Source: Chloroflexota bacterium (GTDB taxonomy: Bacteria > Chloroflexota > Dehalococcoidia > Lucifugimonadales > Lucifugimonadaceae). Taken from it: a stretch of 64,000 bases of DNA. The stretch lies in contig VXSB01000011.1 in the NCBI GenBank assembly GCA_009838175.1, positions 1 to 64,000 of the forward strand, read 5' to 3'. The notes under the pieces are model-generated. The model had not been told where the DNA came from. It did no database searches and saw only the letters and a program-made list of their open reading frames with translations. Shown here piece after piece: positions 17,320-24,820 of this stretch. The position numbers were made by a program, and so were the translations under genes. How positions within the stretch are numbered: position 1 is the first letter of the stretch; the number at the start of each line of letters is the position of its first letter.

Positions 17320-19137
17320 CTATCCACCAGTTGGCGAATAGTAAACCCAAACGCCGTCTCCGATCGTCATGTTCGTGCTAGGCAGTAATCGCTCGAAGCG
17401 TCGGTTGATCGGATCCCATACGAAGGCAACGTCGTAATCGCCTAGATAGTCGTGGGCATTGACTGGGTTCCCCGCTGAGTCTTTAAGTGTCTCGCCAAAG
17501 TGATCTTCGATCTGATCTGAGTCTTGATCGGCGACACCAAAGAAGTTCCAACCCCCAGGCTGGAATACGGGCACGATGGGCTTGCCAATAAGGCTAGGGT
17601 CGTAAGAACGCAGTGGCACAGGTTGGCGGATGAAGCCGGAAGACTTTACCCAGTAGCCGGATCCCATACGCACTACGTCAAGAGTTTCGTATTGCGGATT
17701 TGATTCCCAGGTGCCGTCCCGTTGTGTCGCCAAGCTCCATCCATTGCCATCCCACCCTATAACCGCCTCAATCGATGGTTCAGTAAAGACAGCATCGATT
17801 GTCGCGTTTACAGGTGTTGATGGAAACGAGATCGCGTTCCATCCCGGATGCAGCTCCAACACAAAATCACCGCGTTGAACAGTCTTGAACTCAAAGTCGA
17901 ACTTGATCGAGTTACCGGCCGCATCTGATGCATCGACCACGACCTCATGTTCACCTTGGTTTATGCTCAACGGCCAATACACGAACTCGTTGAAACCTAC
18001 TTTTTGGAATTCGTTCGCGATTTCGACACCATCAAACAGGACCGAACTCAACCGCACGGATGTCGCATCCGGAATCTCGATAATCACAAACGGCCGTTTT
18101 TCCCTGACGGTTGCCCCGTCTGCAGGGTGTACACGGACTCCTTGCAGGAAATTTCGCGAATTGAACTGAGTATCCAAACCAAATCCTCCCGTCGCAACAG
18201 CCCAGTTGGAAACATCTTCCCCGTAACGGTCATATCTCGACTTATCCCGTCCATATGCGACCACCACCAACTCTCCGTCGCGCAGACCCGGTGTAGAACC
18301 TGCCGGGTTGCGCCATGTGTATTCCCAAACTTCGCCCGGACGAGAATTCGCTATGTCTTCCGTCAATTGAAAAGGATCATCCATGCCATCGCCATCCGCG
18401 TCATAACCGCATGTGTAGTCGGTACCTCTCGGTTCTTGCGGCTTACTTGGAAAGGCACCTTTACGATTCGCTATGAAATCCTCAACATCACGCCCAACAT
18501 CTTGACCATCAACACTCTCGGTCCACTTCAAGCTTTCGCAAACCACGACTACTCGCGGCGCCCCTTGTAAAGGCTCCTCGGATGTGATTCGGACATCAAT
18601 GATGTCTCTCGTCAAACGATCGGGACCTTCATTGCCCGTACCTCTCCCTGAACCTCCGCTTAAAGCAACTGTCAAGCGCGGTGCGATGCCGTCCTTGATC
18701 TGCAAGAAACCCAACTTCCGCTTGTTGGTCGAGTTGCCAGCCAAGTCCTGCACTTCTTCACCATCGGCGATCCCCACGATCGGAGTCGCGTCGGAAGCCA
18801 ACTCGTCTTCAAGCTTCAGAAACACATAGGCGCCATCGACCTGGGTTTCGACGATTTCGGCGAATGAACCATCGTTTAGCGATACTTCGAATGTGTCGAC
18901 AGACACTGTCTCGGGCGCAATCTCGCCATCGAAAACCAGCATGATGCCGTGGCGATCAACGATCGGAAGTCCATCGTCGTCTAACCCGAAATAGCCGGTT
19001 ACCGAACTGTGGCTATCGTTCTCGGCGGAGACTGAAGGCATCAAGGTGGTGATACCCATGACGACAAGCAGCAGGAATACGGCGAATGCAATTCCTGCAA
19101 CTAAGGATTTATTGCGCTTTGAAATCATCTCCCGCAT
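17320..19137 (-). CDS. Secreted protein with Ig-like/big-type domains, unknown function
   Basis: A 605-residue exported protein. It has a positively charged start, one hydrophobic segment (about 14-34) and a probable signal-peptidase site near VSA-END. The middle has bacterial Ig-like segments, including one with a VVVDASDAAGNSIKFDFEF end. Two C-terminal modules begin with LHPGWNAISFP and PGGWNFFGVAD, a G-W-N-type repeat seen in Chloroflexota surface proteins. Two starts are possible (19137, or 19128 with a better-spaced GGAG). The 155 bases upstream to rsmI hold no gene. Function unknown; a cell-surface role is inferred. Confidence 0.72.
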   Translation of the reverse strand: MREMISKRNKSLVAGIAFAVFLLLVVMGITTLMPSVSAENDSHSSVTGYFGLDDDGLPIVDRHGIMLVFDGEIAPETVSVDTFEVSLNDGSFAEIVETQVDGAYVFLKLEDELASDATPIVGIADGEEVQDLAGNSTNKRKLGFLQIKDGIAPRLTVALSGGSGRGTGNEGPDRLTRDIIDVRITSEEPLQGAPRVVVVCESLKWTESVDGQDVGRDVEDFIANRKGAFPSKPQEPRGTDYTCGYDADGDGMDDPFQLTEDIANSRPGEVWEYTWRNPAGSTPGLRDGELVVVAYGRDKSRYDRYGEDVSNWAVATGGFGLDTQFNSRNFLQGVRVHPADGATVREKRPFVIIEIPDATSVRLSSVLFDGVEIANEFQKVGFNEFVYWPLSINQGEHEVVVDASDAAGNSIKFDFEFKTVQRGDFVLELHPGWNAISFPSTPVNATIDAVFTEPSIEAVIGWDGNGWSLATQRDGTWESNPQYETLDVVRMGSGYWVKSSGFIRQPVPLRSYDPSLIGKPIVPVFQPGGWNFFGVADQDSDQIEDHFGETLKDSAGNPVNAHDYLGDYDVAFVWDPINRRFERLLPSTNMTIGDGVWVYYSPTGG

Positions 19138-19170
19138 GTCTCCAGGAAATGAAATACGCCGAATGACTGC

Positions 19171-20163
19171 CTACCGTTTCGCCAGCAAAGCGTCGATTGC
19201 TGATTCGTGTTGCTCGTCGGCATGATACGACGACCTTACTAACGGCCCAGATGCGACGTGCTTGAAACCTATATCCATCCCGACGCGTGCAAATTCGCCA
19301 AATTCGCTGGGATGGTAGAAACGGATCAACGGATGATGTCGCTCAGATGGGCGCAGATACTGCCCAATCGTCAATAGGTCACAATCGACATCGCGCAAAT
19401 CGCGCATCGTCTGGTAGACCTCGTCCTTGGTTTCGCCCAGACCGACCATAATGCCCGACTTGGTCGGCATTTGAGGATCGATCTCTTTCACCCGGCGTAT
19501 CAGTTCCAACGACAGATCGTAGTCACCTTTTGGGCGCACCTTGCTGAAGATTCTGCGCGGGGCTTCAATGTTGTGGTTCAAGACCTCCGGACCCGCATCT
19601 ACAACCCTCTTCAAAGCAGTACGCTCGCCGCCAAAATCGGGTATCAAAACCTCTACCTTGCACTCCGGCGACAACCGGTGGATCTGGGTGATCGCCATTG
19701 AAAATACCGTCGAGCCGTAATCAGGCAGATCGTCGCGGTCGACTGAGGTCACGACGGTGTACTTCAAGTCCATTGCTTGAACCGTCTGTGCCAACCGGAA
19801 TGGCTCCGCCCAATCTACGTTCTGTTCACCCGGCCATCCGGTCTTGACGTTGCAATACGAGCAAGCACGCGTGCACGTGTCGCCGAGAATCATGAACGTG
19901 GCGGTACGACGCTCCCAGCAGTCACCGATGTTGGGGCAGGCTGCCTCTTCGCACACCGTGTGCAACGCCGAACTGCGGAACCGCTTCCTAAGATCGGTGT
20001 AGTTCTCGCCGCCCGGTGCCCGAACTTTGAACCATTCCGGCAATCTCCGCTTCGCGCGCCTTGGGGCCCCGTTGCGCGAAATCTTCCACGGCTTGACGGT
20101 CGGTTCTGGTAGTGTCTGGGTCAATTGGAAGTTCGCAACGACTGTGTCAGACGCGCCATCCAA
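19171..20163 (-). CDS. lipA: Lipoyl synthase
   Basis: Radical-SAM enzyme of 330 residues that inserts two sulfurs into octanoyl chains on lipoyl domains. The auxiliary cluster motif CEEAACPNIGDC and the radical-SAM motif CTRACSYC are both complete, followed by VTSVDRDDLPDYG. The first in-frame start after a TGA stop is TTG at 20163, giving an N-terminal extension of about 60 residues before the conserved part; a later start is possible. lipB is not in the window. Confidence 0.93.
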   Translation of the reverse strand: MDGASDTVVANFQLTQTLPEPTVKPWKISRNGAPRRAKRRLPEWFKVRAPGGENYTDLRKRFRSSALHTVCEEAACPNIGDCWERRTATFMILGDTCTRACSYCNVKTGWPGEQNVDWAEPFRLAQTVQAMDLKYTVVTSVDRDDLPDYGSTVFSMAITQIHRLSPECKVEVLIPDFGGERTALKRVVDAGPEVLNHNIEAPRRIFSKVRPKGDYDLSLELIRRVKEIDPQMPTKSGIMVGLGETKDEVYQTMRDLRDVDCDLLTIGQYLRPSERHHPLIRFYHPSEFGEFARVGMDIGFKHVASGPLVRSSYHADEQHESAIDALLAKR

Positions 20164-20296
20164 AGCCGCCGATCACATAGTTTCAGGGTATCAAAACGCT
20201 CAGTTGTATATTGGGATTCAACCCTTTGGCTCATTCGGGTGCAAAGGATAATGGGCGGAGAACGAAGCGCGGAATGCGGCGGTCCTCGAATCTGAA

Positions 20297-21577
20297 ATGG
20301 CGAAACGAAAGCATAGGAACCGATACCGCGGACCAGACCTCACCTCTCATCTAGCGGTCGAGATCGGAGACACGCTGGAATTGCAGGCAGGTGATTTCGA
20401 TGAACGCGGGTTCGCCACCACCGAATACGAAACTGCTCCTGTGACCATCTCAGGTGCCATCCCTGGCGAAAAAGTCGCCGCAAAAGTCGTCAAGATTTAC
20501 CCGGATCGCATCGCCACTCTTGCCAAAAACGTCGAATGCGCATCTGAACATCGAGTCCAGCCGAAGTGTATCTATTTTGGCGAATGTTCCGGTTGCCAAT
20601 GGCAGCACGTCGACTACGATCGCCAGCTTGAGATCAAACGAGATATCGTCGTTCGCGCGCTGTCCCAATACGGAGATTTACGTGACGCTCCGGTAACCGA
20701 AACGTTGCCATCGCCAAAGCGCTTCCACTACCGCAATCACGCTCGTTTCTCCGTCGGGCGAGGTGACGAGAACGGCATCGCTGGCTACAAGAATGCGGAC
20801 AGCCGGCGTTTCGTGCGGATCGACGAATGCGCCATCATGGACGAGCGCATCAATGAAACCTTGTCGCAACTCCAAGGCCGCCTCGACCGGATGACGCAGT
20901 TCTCCATTCGCATGGGGAGCAACACTGGCGACACCATCATCCAACCGTTGTTGCCGGCAGAGATCCAAGACGTCCCATCTGGTCGTCAAAAATACATTGA
21001 AGAGGTAAAAGGTGCCAGATTCCAAGTCGCTGCTTCATCCTTCTTCCAGGTCAACACCGCGCAACTGTCTGCGATCGTGGACGAGATCGTCTCGGTCCTC
21101 GAGTTGGACGGCAACGATACTCTCGTCGACCTCTATTGCGGCGTAGGAACATTTACTCGCCTCCTATCGCCTTATGTCGAGTCGGTGGTCGGCATTGAGG
21201 AATCGGCTTCGGCGATCGAAGACGCCAAGACCAACTGTATCGATGTCGACAACGTCACGTTCATCCAAGCCAAGGCCGAATTTGCGGCCGTTGAGCTCTC
21301 ACAATCGGGGCAAACCGTTGATGTCGCTATCATTGATCCACCCCGGATCGGTTGCCATCCACAGGCGTTGGAGGCCCTCAAAACGCTATTTCCACGCCGG
21401 ATAATGATGGTTTCGTGCAACCCGACAACCATGGCACGCGACTTGAACGCCCTTTGCGAGAGCGGATTTAGACTGGTATCAGTCCGGCCCGTCGACATGT
21501 TCCCGCAGACTAAGCACGTCGAATCTCTCGCCCTATTGGAGAAATGCGGGTCGAAACAATCATCAACCGCATCGTAG
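20297..21577 (+). CDS. 23S rRNA (uracil-5)-methyltransferase, RlmD/RlmCD-like
   Basis: TrmA-family RNA m5U methyltransferase of 426 residues. An N-terminal TRAM domain (about 20-80) is followed by the cluster cysteines in CIYFGECSGCQWQHVDYDRQ. The AdoMet motif is VDLYCGVGTFTRLL, then IDPPRIGCHPQ, and the catalytic Cys is in MVSCNPTTMARDL. RNA target (U1939 or U747 of 23S rRNA) cannot be told apart from sequence alone. First gene of a compact plus-strand run into maf, tatB and tatC. Confidence 0.9.
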   Translation: MAKRKHRNRYRGPDLTSHLAVEIGDTLELQAGDFDERGFATTEYETAPVTISGAIPGEKVAAKVVKIYPDRIATLAKNVECASEHRVQPKCIYFGECSGCQWQHVDYDRQLEIKRDIVVRALSQYGDLRDAPVTETLPSPKRFHYRNHARFSVGRGDENGIAGYKNADSRRFVRIDECAIMDERINETLSQLQGRLDRMTQFSIRMGSNTGDTIIQPLLPAEIQDVPSGRQKYIEEVKGARFQVAASSFFQVNTAQLSAIVDEIVSVLELDGNDTLVDLYCGVGTFTRLLSPYVESVVGIEESASAIEDAKTNCIDVDNVTFIQAKAEFAAVELSQSGQTVDVAIIDPPRIGCHPQALEALKTLFPRRIMMVSCNPTTMARDLNALCESGFRLVSVRPVDMFPQTKHVESLALLEKCGSKQSSTAS

Positions 21578-22308
21578 CCGCCATGTCAGATTCTGACACC
21601 GCAATAGCGTCCCCCAATAGCGAATTTGGAGAAGAAACGCGCGGCGGCAATGTTCGCTTCATCCTCGCATCCGGATCGAAGCGCCGAAGAGACATCATGG
21701 CACTCGCAGGACTCACCTTTGTGGTCCAGGACGGTTCAGGCGGCGATTCGGAAATCACCTCCGATATCGAGCCTGACGCCTACAAACTCACCCGCCAAAA
21801 CGCTGAGACAAAACTCCACGCGGTCGTGGCTGCCAATCGGAATCGCGTGCCTTGGGACGCTGTAGTTATCGCGGCTGACACCGTCGTTGCTCTTGACGGA
21901 GACGCACTCGGCAAACCCGGCGACCGCGACGAGGCAGTCGACATGCTTCGAAAGTTGCGAGGCAGGCAGCATCAGGTCGTCACAACGGTCGCGATGACAT
22001 GCGCACCTCATCGTCAACGCGGCGAAATGATTTCGCACAACGTCGTCACAAAGGTGAACATGCGAGAGTACTATGACTCCGAGATTCGCCACTACGTCGC
22101 GACAGGGTTGCCTTACGACCGCGCTGGAGCCTATGGTGTCCAAGACGGTGATTTCGATCCAGCTGAAGCGGTAATCGGTTGTTACCTTAACGTCGTCGGA
22201 TTGCCGCTGTGTGCAGTGCGGGCAATGCTTCCGCCCGGCGCGTGTTCCTTCGCCAACGCTCACATCTACGCCACCTGCGCCGCGCACGAGGAGATGGTCA
22301 CGGGGTGA
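21544..22308 (+). CDS. maf: Maf-like nucleoside triphosphate pyrophosphatase
   Basis: Maf/HAM1-fold house-cleaning pyrophosphatase, 254 residues. FILASGSKRRRDIM is the N-terminal signature, IAADTVVALDGDALGKPGD follows, and YDRAGAYGVQD is the third motif. The ATG at 21544 overlaps the previous gene by 34 bases; an in-frame ATG at 21583 just after that gene's stop is an alternative. In both cases about 30-40 residues precede the conserved domain. It shares its stop with the start of tatB. Confidence 0.9.
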   Translation: MRVETIINRIVAAMSDSDTAIASPNSEFGEETRGGNVRFILASGSKRRRDIMALAGLTFVVQDGSGGDSEITSDIEPDAYKLTRQNAETKLHAVVAANRNRVPWDAVVIAADTVVALDGDALGKPGDRDEAVDMLRKLRGRQHQVVTTVAMTCAPHRQRGEMISHNVVTKVNMREYYDSEIRHYVATGLPYDRAGAYGVQDGDFDPAEAVIGCYLNVVGLPLCAVRAMLPPGACSFANAHIYATCAAHEEMVTG

Positions 22309-22754
22309 ATTTCCTTGGCATAGGCGGGCTCGAACTAATCGTCGTGTTCATCATCGCATTGCTAGTCGTCGGCCCAGTGCGGTTGGTTGAAGGTGTCCGT
22401 ACCGCGCGCAAATACATGACGGAGTTACGACGGCAACGCGAAGAGTTGACGCAGATGGTCGAAGAAGCGGTCGATGTTGAGGGAATCCGGGAGCGTCTCG
22501 ATCAAGACGGTTTGCTGGACGACGTACGAGACCTAGCTTCGGAGCTCAACGACATACGCGAAGATGCGCAAAGCATCACCACCGATGCCACTGAACTCAA
22601 ATCGCTAGCGCGTTCGGTAGTTAGACCTAGTGGTTACTCCAGAACCGCTCCAGGCCCGCAAAGTCCAAAGCGGTCGACCGATGCTTCACCGGAACCCTCG
22701 CCTGGAGAACCGAAACCCGAAACTCGACCCGAAGGTTCGGGAGCTTCATCTTGA
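22305..22754 (+). CDS. tatB: Sec-independent translocase protein TatB
   Basis: TatA/B-family component of twin-arginine export, 149 residues. One N-terminal membrane helix begins NFLGIGGLELIVVFIIALLVVGP. An amphipathic helix and a long coiled region follow, ending in a Pro/Ser-rich tail. A GTG start at 22305 is chosen because it overlaps the maf stop (GTGA), has GAGGAG upstream and puts the membrane helix at the N-terminus. Length and the acidic coiled region favour TatB over TatA. Confidence 0.85.
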   Translation: MNFLGIGGLELIVVFIIALLVVGPVRLVEGVRTARKYMTELRRQREELTQMVEEAVDVEGIRERLDQDGLLDDVRDLASELNDIREDAQSITTDATELKSLARSVVRPSGYSRTAPGPQSPKRSTDASPEPSPGEPKPETRPEGSGASS

Positions 22755-23533
22755 AGGACCGGCCGACCCAACTGATGTCTCACTTCGCGGAGCTGAAGAA
22801 ACGGCTCTACATCTCGGTTGCGGCCATCTTGATCGCGACGATTGTGGCGTTCGCTTTCTATCGACCGATACAGGATTTCGTCCAACGTCCCGCGATCGAT
22901 GCACTTGAGAGCGTCCGTCCTGATGATCCGGCAAGGCTGGTCCAACTCGACATCACCGAAGGCTGGACAGTTACCGCAAAGGTATCGGTGCTCGTCGGAT
23001 TCGCCGCGGCATTCCCAGTGGTTCTCTACCAGATAGTCATGTTCGTCCGACCTGGATTGAAGGGCAGCGAACGGCGCACGCTATATCTCCTGCTCCCTGG
23101 CGGCACATTGCTATTCGTCGCTGGTGCGGCGTTCGCGTATTACGTGGCTATTCCGCCTGCGATCCATTTCCTGCTGCAGTTCGGCGGCGAGATAGCTCTG
23201 GTTACGCCGCGACTATCGTCCTACGTGACTCTCGTCTCGACACTGATGATCTGGCTTGGCTTGATCTTCGAAATCCCGATCGCGATGTTTTTGTTGGCGA
23301 AGCTCGGAATCCTGAGACCTCAAAGCCTGTCGAAACAACGACGTTGGGTCATCTTATTCGCCTTTGTTCTCGCGGCGGTTGTGACGCCTACCGTCGATCC
23401 AGTGACGCAATCACTAGTAGCTGGTCCGATAATTGTTTTATTCGAACTTGGTCTGCTGCTGACCAGACTCGCAACGGGGAAGACCGAAGCAGAGAATCCA
23501 ACTGACCGAAAAGTCGCGGATACTGGCGGCTAG
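22751..23533 (+). CDS. tatC: Sec-independent translocase protein TatC
   Basis: Six-helix core of the twin-arginine translocase, 260 residues, which binds signal peptides. MSHFAELKKRLYISVAA is the conserved N-terminus, FAAAFPVVLYQ and a FVRPGLKGSERR loop follow, and a late helix ends in PTVDPVTQ. A TTG start at 22751 overlaps the tatB stop (TTGA) with GGGAG upstream; ATG at 22775 is an alternative without a spaced Shine-Dalgarno. The overlaps suggest translational coupling of maf, tatB and tatC. It meets tatA tail to tail. Confidence 0.94.
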   Translation: MKDRPTQLMSHFAELKKRLYISVAAILIATIVAFAFYRPIQDFVQRPAIDALESVRPDDPARLVQLDITEGWTVTAKVSVLVGFAAAFPVVLYQIVMFVRPGLKGSERRTLYLLLPGGTLLFVAGAAFAYYVAIPPAIHFLLQFGGEIALVTPRLSSYVTLVSTLMIWLGLIFEIPIAMFLLAKLGILRPQSLSKQRRWVILFAFVLAAVVTPTVDPVTQSLVAGPIIVLFELGLLLTRLATGKTEAENPTDRKVADTGG

Positions 23534-23736
23534 TCGGACTTCTCGACGTCGGTCACGTCTGTCTTCTTTTCATCCGCGTTTTCGGCGTTGTCCTTGTTGC
23601 CGATACTGCCGCGGAACTCTTTGATGGCGGTACCGATCCCTCGTCCGACTTCCGGCAATCGCCCGGCGCCGAAGATGATAAGCACCACGACGACGATCAG
23701 GAAAATCTCAAGTGGGCCTATGCCTCTGCCAAACAT
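23530..23736 (-). CDS. tatA: Sec-independent translocase protein TatA
   Basis: Pore-forming TatA/E component, 68 residues. The N-terminal helix IFLIVVVVLIIFGAGRLPEVGRGIG has the conserved F-G-x-x-R-L-P hinge and is followed by an amphipathic helix and a charged tail. It is encoded opposite to tatB and tatC and overlaps the end of tatC by 4 bases, an unusual arrangement for a tat locus. Confidence 0.93.
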   Translation of the reverse strand: MFGRGIGPLEIFLIVVVVLIIFGAGRLPEVGRGIGTAIKEFRGSIGNKDNAENADEKKTDVTDVEKSD

Positions 23737-23868
23737 GTCGTGCTTAACCTTGCCGTGCGGCGATTTCGGGTAGGGTGGTTAATTTCGATGACTAAACGTC
23801 AAAATTGATTGTAACTGACCCGCGAATTTCCACGATTTCAGTCTCAGTTGCGACCATGCGCTCCGGGT

Positions 23869-23899
23869 ATTGACCGGACGAACTAAGCGTCCGGTCAAT
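23869..23899. terminator. Hairpin downstream of lexA, possible terminator
   Basis: A 12-bp perfect stem (ATTGACCGGACG and its complement) closes a 7-base loop, 21 bases past the lexA stop. Only a short T run (TTT) follows on the plus side and none on the minus side, so termination is uncertain. Confidence 0.45.
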
Positions 23900-23919
23900 T
23901 TCGCAAGGAGTTCAGGTTA

Positions 23920-24546
23920 TCAGTAACGTCTCACCACGCCGATGACTTTGCCTTCGATACTGACATCTTTGGAGTCTTCGATCAACGGATCGTAGTTCTT
24001 GTTGTCAGGCTGGAGCGTGACGGTCGGCCCGTTCGGATAGTAGCGCTTGACCGTGTGCTCTTCACGGCTGGAGACATACGCGATGACCATGTCTCCCCGT
24101 TTGGCACGATTGGTCTTCTCCATGATGATGATGTCATCTTCCATGATGCCGGCATCGATCATCGAATCGCCTGTCACTTCAAGCGCGAAGGGGTCGCGCG
24201 CGTTCCCGACAAGCCAGTCCGGAAAATCGATGGTGTCGAATTCGCTTACTTGGTCCCACTCGACGGCTTTGGGATCAGGCAACACTACAGTCGGGCCAGC
24301 GCCGACCATGCCGACAATCGGGATGCCTGACTGGACATTTAACGACCGCGCGTTGCTGTTTCCCGACAAAAGACCTTGTTCGATCATCGGTTTGACGTGA
24401 TAGTTGACGTTGGATGCGGAGCTAATGCCGACCGCTTCGGCTATCTCGCGCAGGTTGGGGCCGTAGAGGTTTTCGCGCCGGTAGTCGCGAATGAACTCCC
24501 AGATACGGCGTCGAACTTCTCTGGTCTTGGCTCTCGGTTTGGGCAT
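23920..24546 (-). CDS. lexA: LexA repressor
   Basis: SOS-response repressor and self-cleaving protease, 208 residues. The N-terminal winged helix contains PNLREIAEAVGISSASNVNYH. The Ala-Gly cleavage bond is at A83-G84 (GMVGAGPT). The catalytic dyad is S128 in GDSMIDAGI and K167 in EEHTVKRYY. GGAGGAG about 10 bases upstream supports the start. A palindrome over its predicted -10 box suggests autoregulation. Confidence 0.95.
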   Translation of the reverse strand: MPKPRAKTREVRRRIWEFIRDYRRENLYGPNLREIAEAVGISSASNVNYHVKPMIEQGLLSGNSNARSLNVQSGIPIVGMVGAGPTVVLPDPKAVEWDQVSEFDTIDFPDWLVGNARDPFALEVTGDSMIDAGIMEDDIIIMEKTNRAKRGDMVIAYVSSREEHTVKRYYPNGPTVTLQPDNKNYDPLIEDSKDVSIEGKVIGVVRRY

Positions 24547-24591
24547 GGTTAATGCGCTCCTCCGTAAGTTGATCGATTTGATTGATACTAT

Positions 24592-24625
24592 TGTAGTATA
24601 TTCTACATATGTGTGATTATGTCAA
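24592..24625 (-). promoter_or_regulatory. lexA promoter with overlapping palindromic operator (candidate SOS box)
   Basis: On the minus strand a consensus -35 TTGACA (24620-24625) and a -10 TATACT (24595-24600) are 19 bases apart. The inverted repeat TGTAG-N6-CTACA (24592-24607) covers the -10 box, about 46 bases upstream of the lexA start. That placement is typical of an autoregulated SOS operator. The motif differs from the E. coli CTGT-N8-ACAG and the Bacillus GAAC-N4-GTTC forms. Confidence 0.6.
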
Positions 24626-24820
24626 GCAGATTTCATAGTTTTTCTCCAGATTCTCCAAATTCATCAGAATCTGACCTTATTCGCGAGATATTTAGACTCG
24701 CTTCATTAAGGGAACCCAAGCCTGACAGACACTTGGACTAACCAGCGGTTGCATTAGAATCGATAACATTCGAAACTCTTCAAGACCGACTCGGCCTTCG
24801 CCTGGTTCGGAGAATCGTCG

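Noticed and set aside
24626-24820. T-box riboswitch before leuS
   Set aside because: No conserved T-box sequence or terminator/antiterminator stems could be found.
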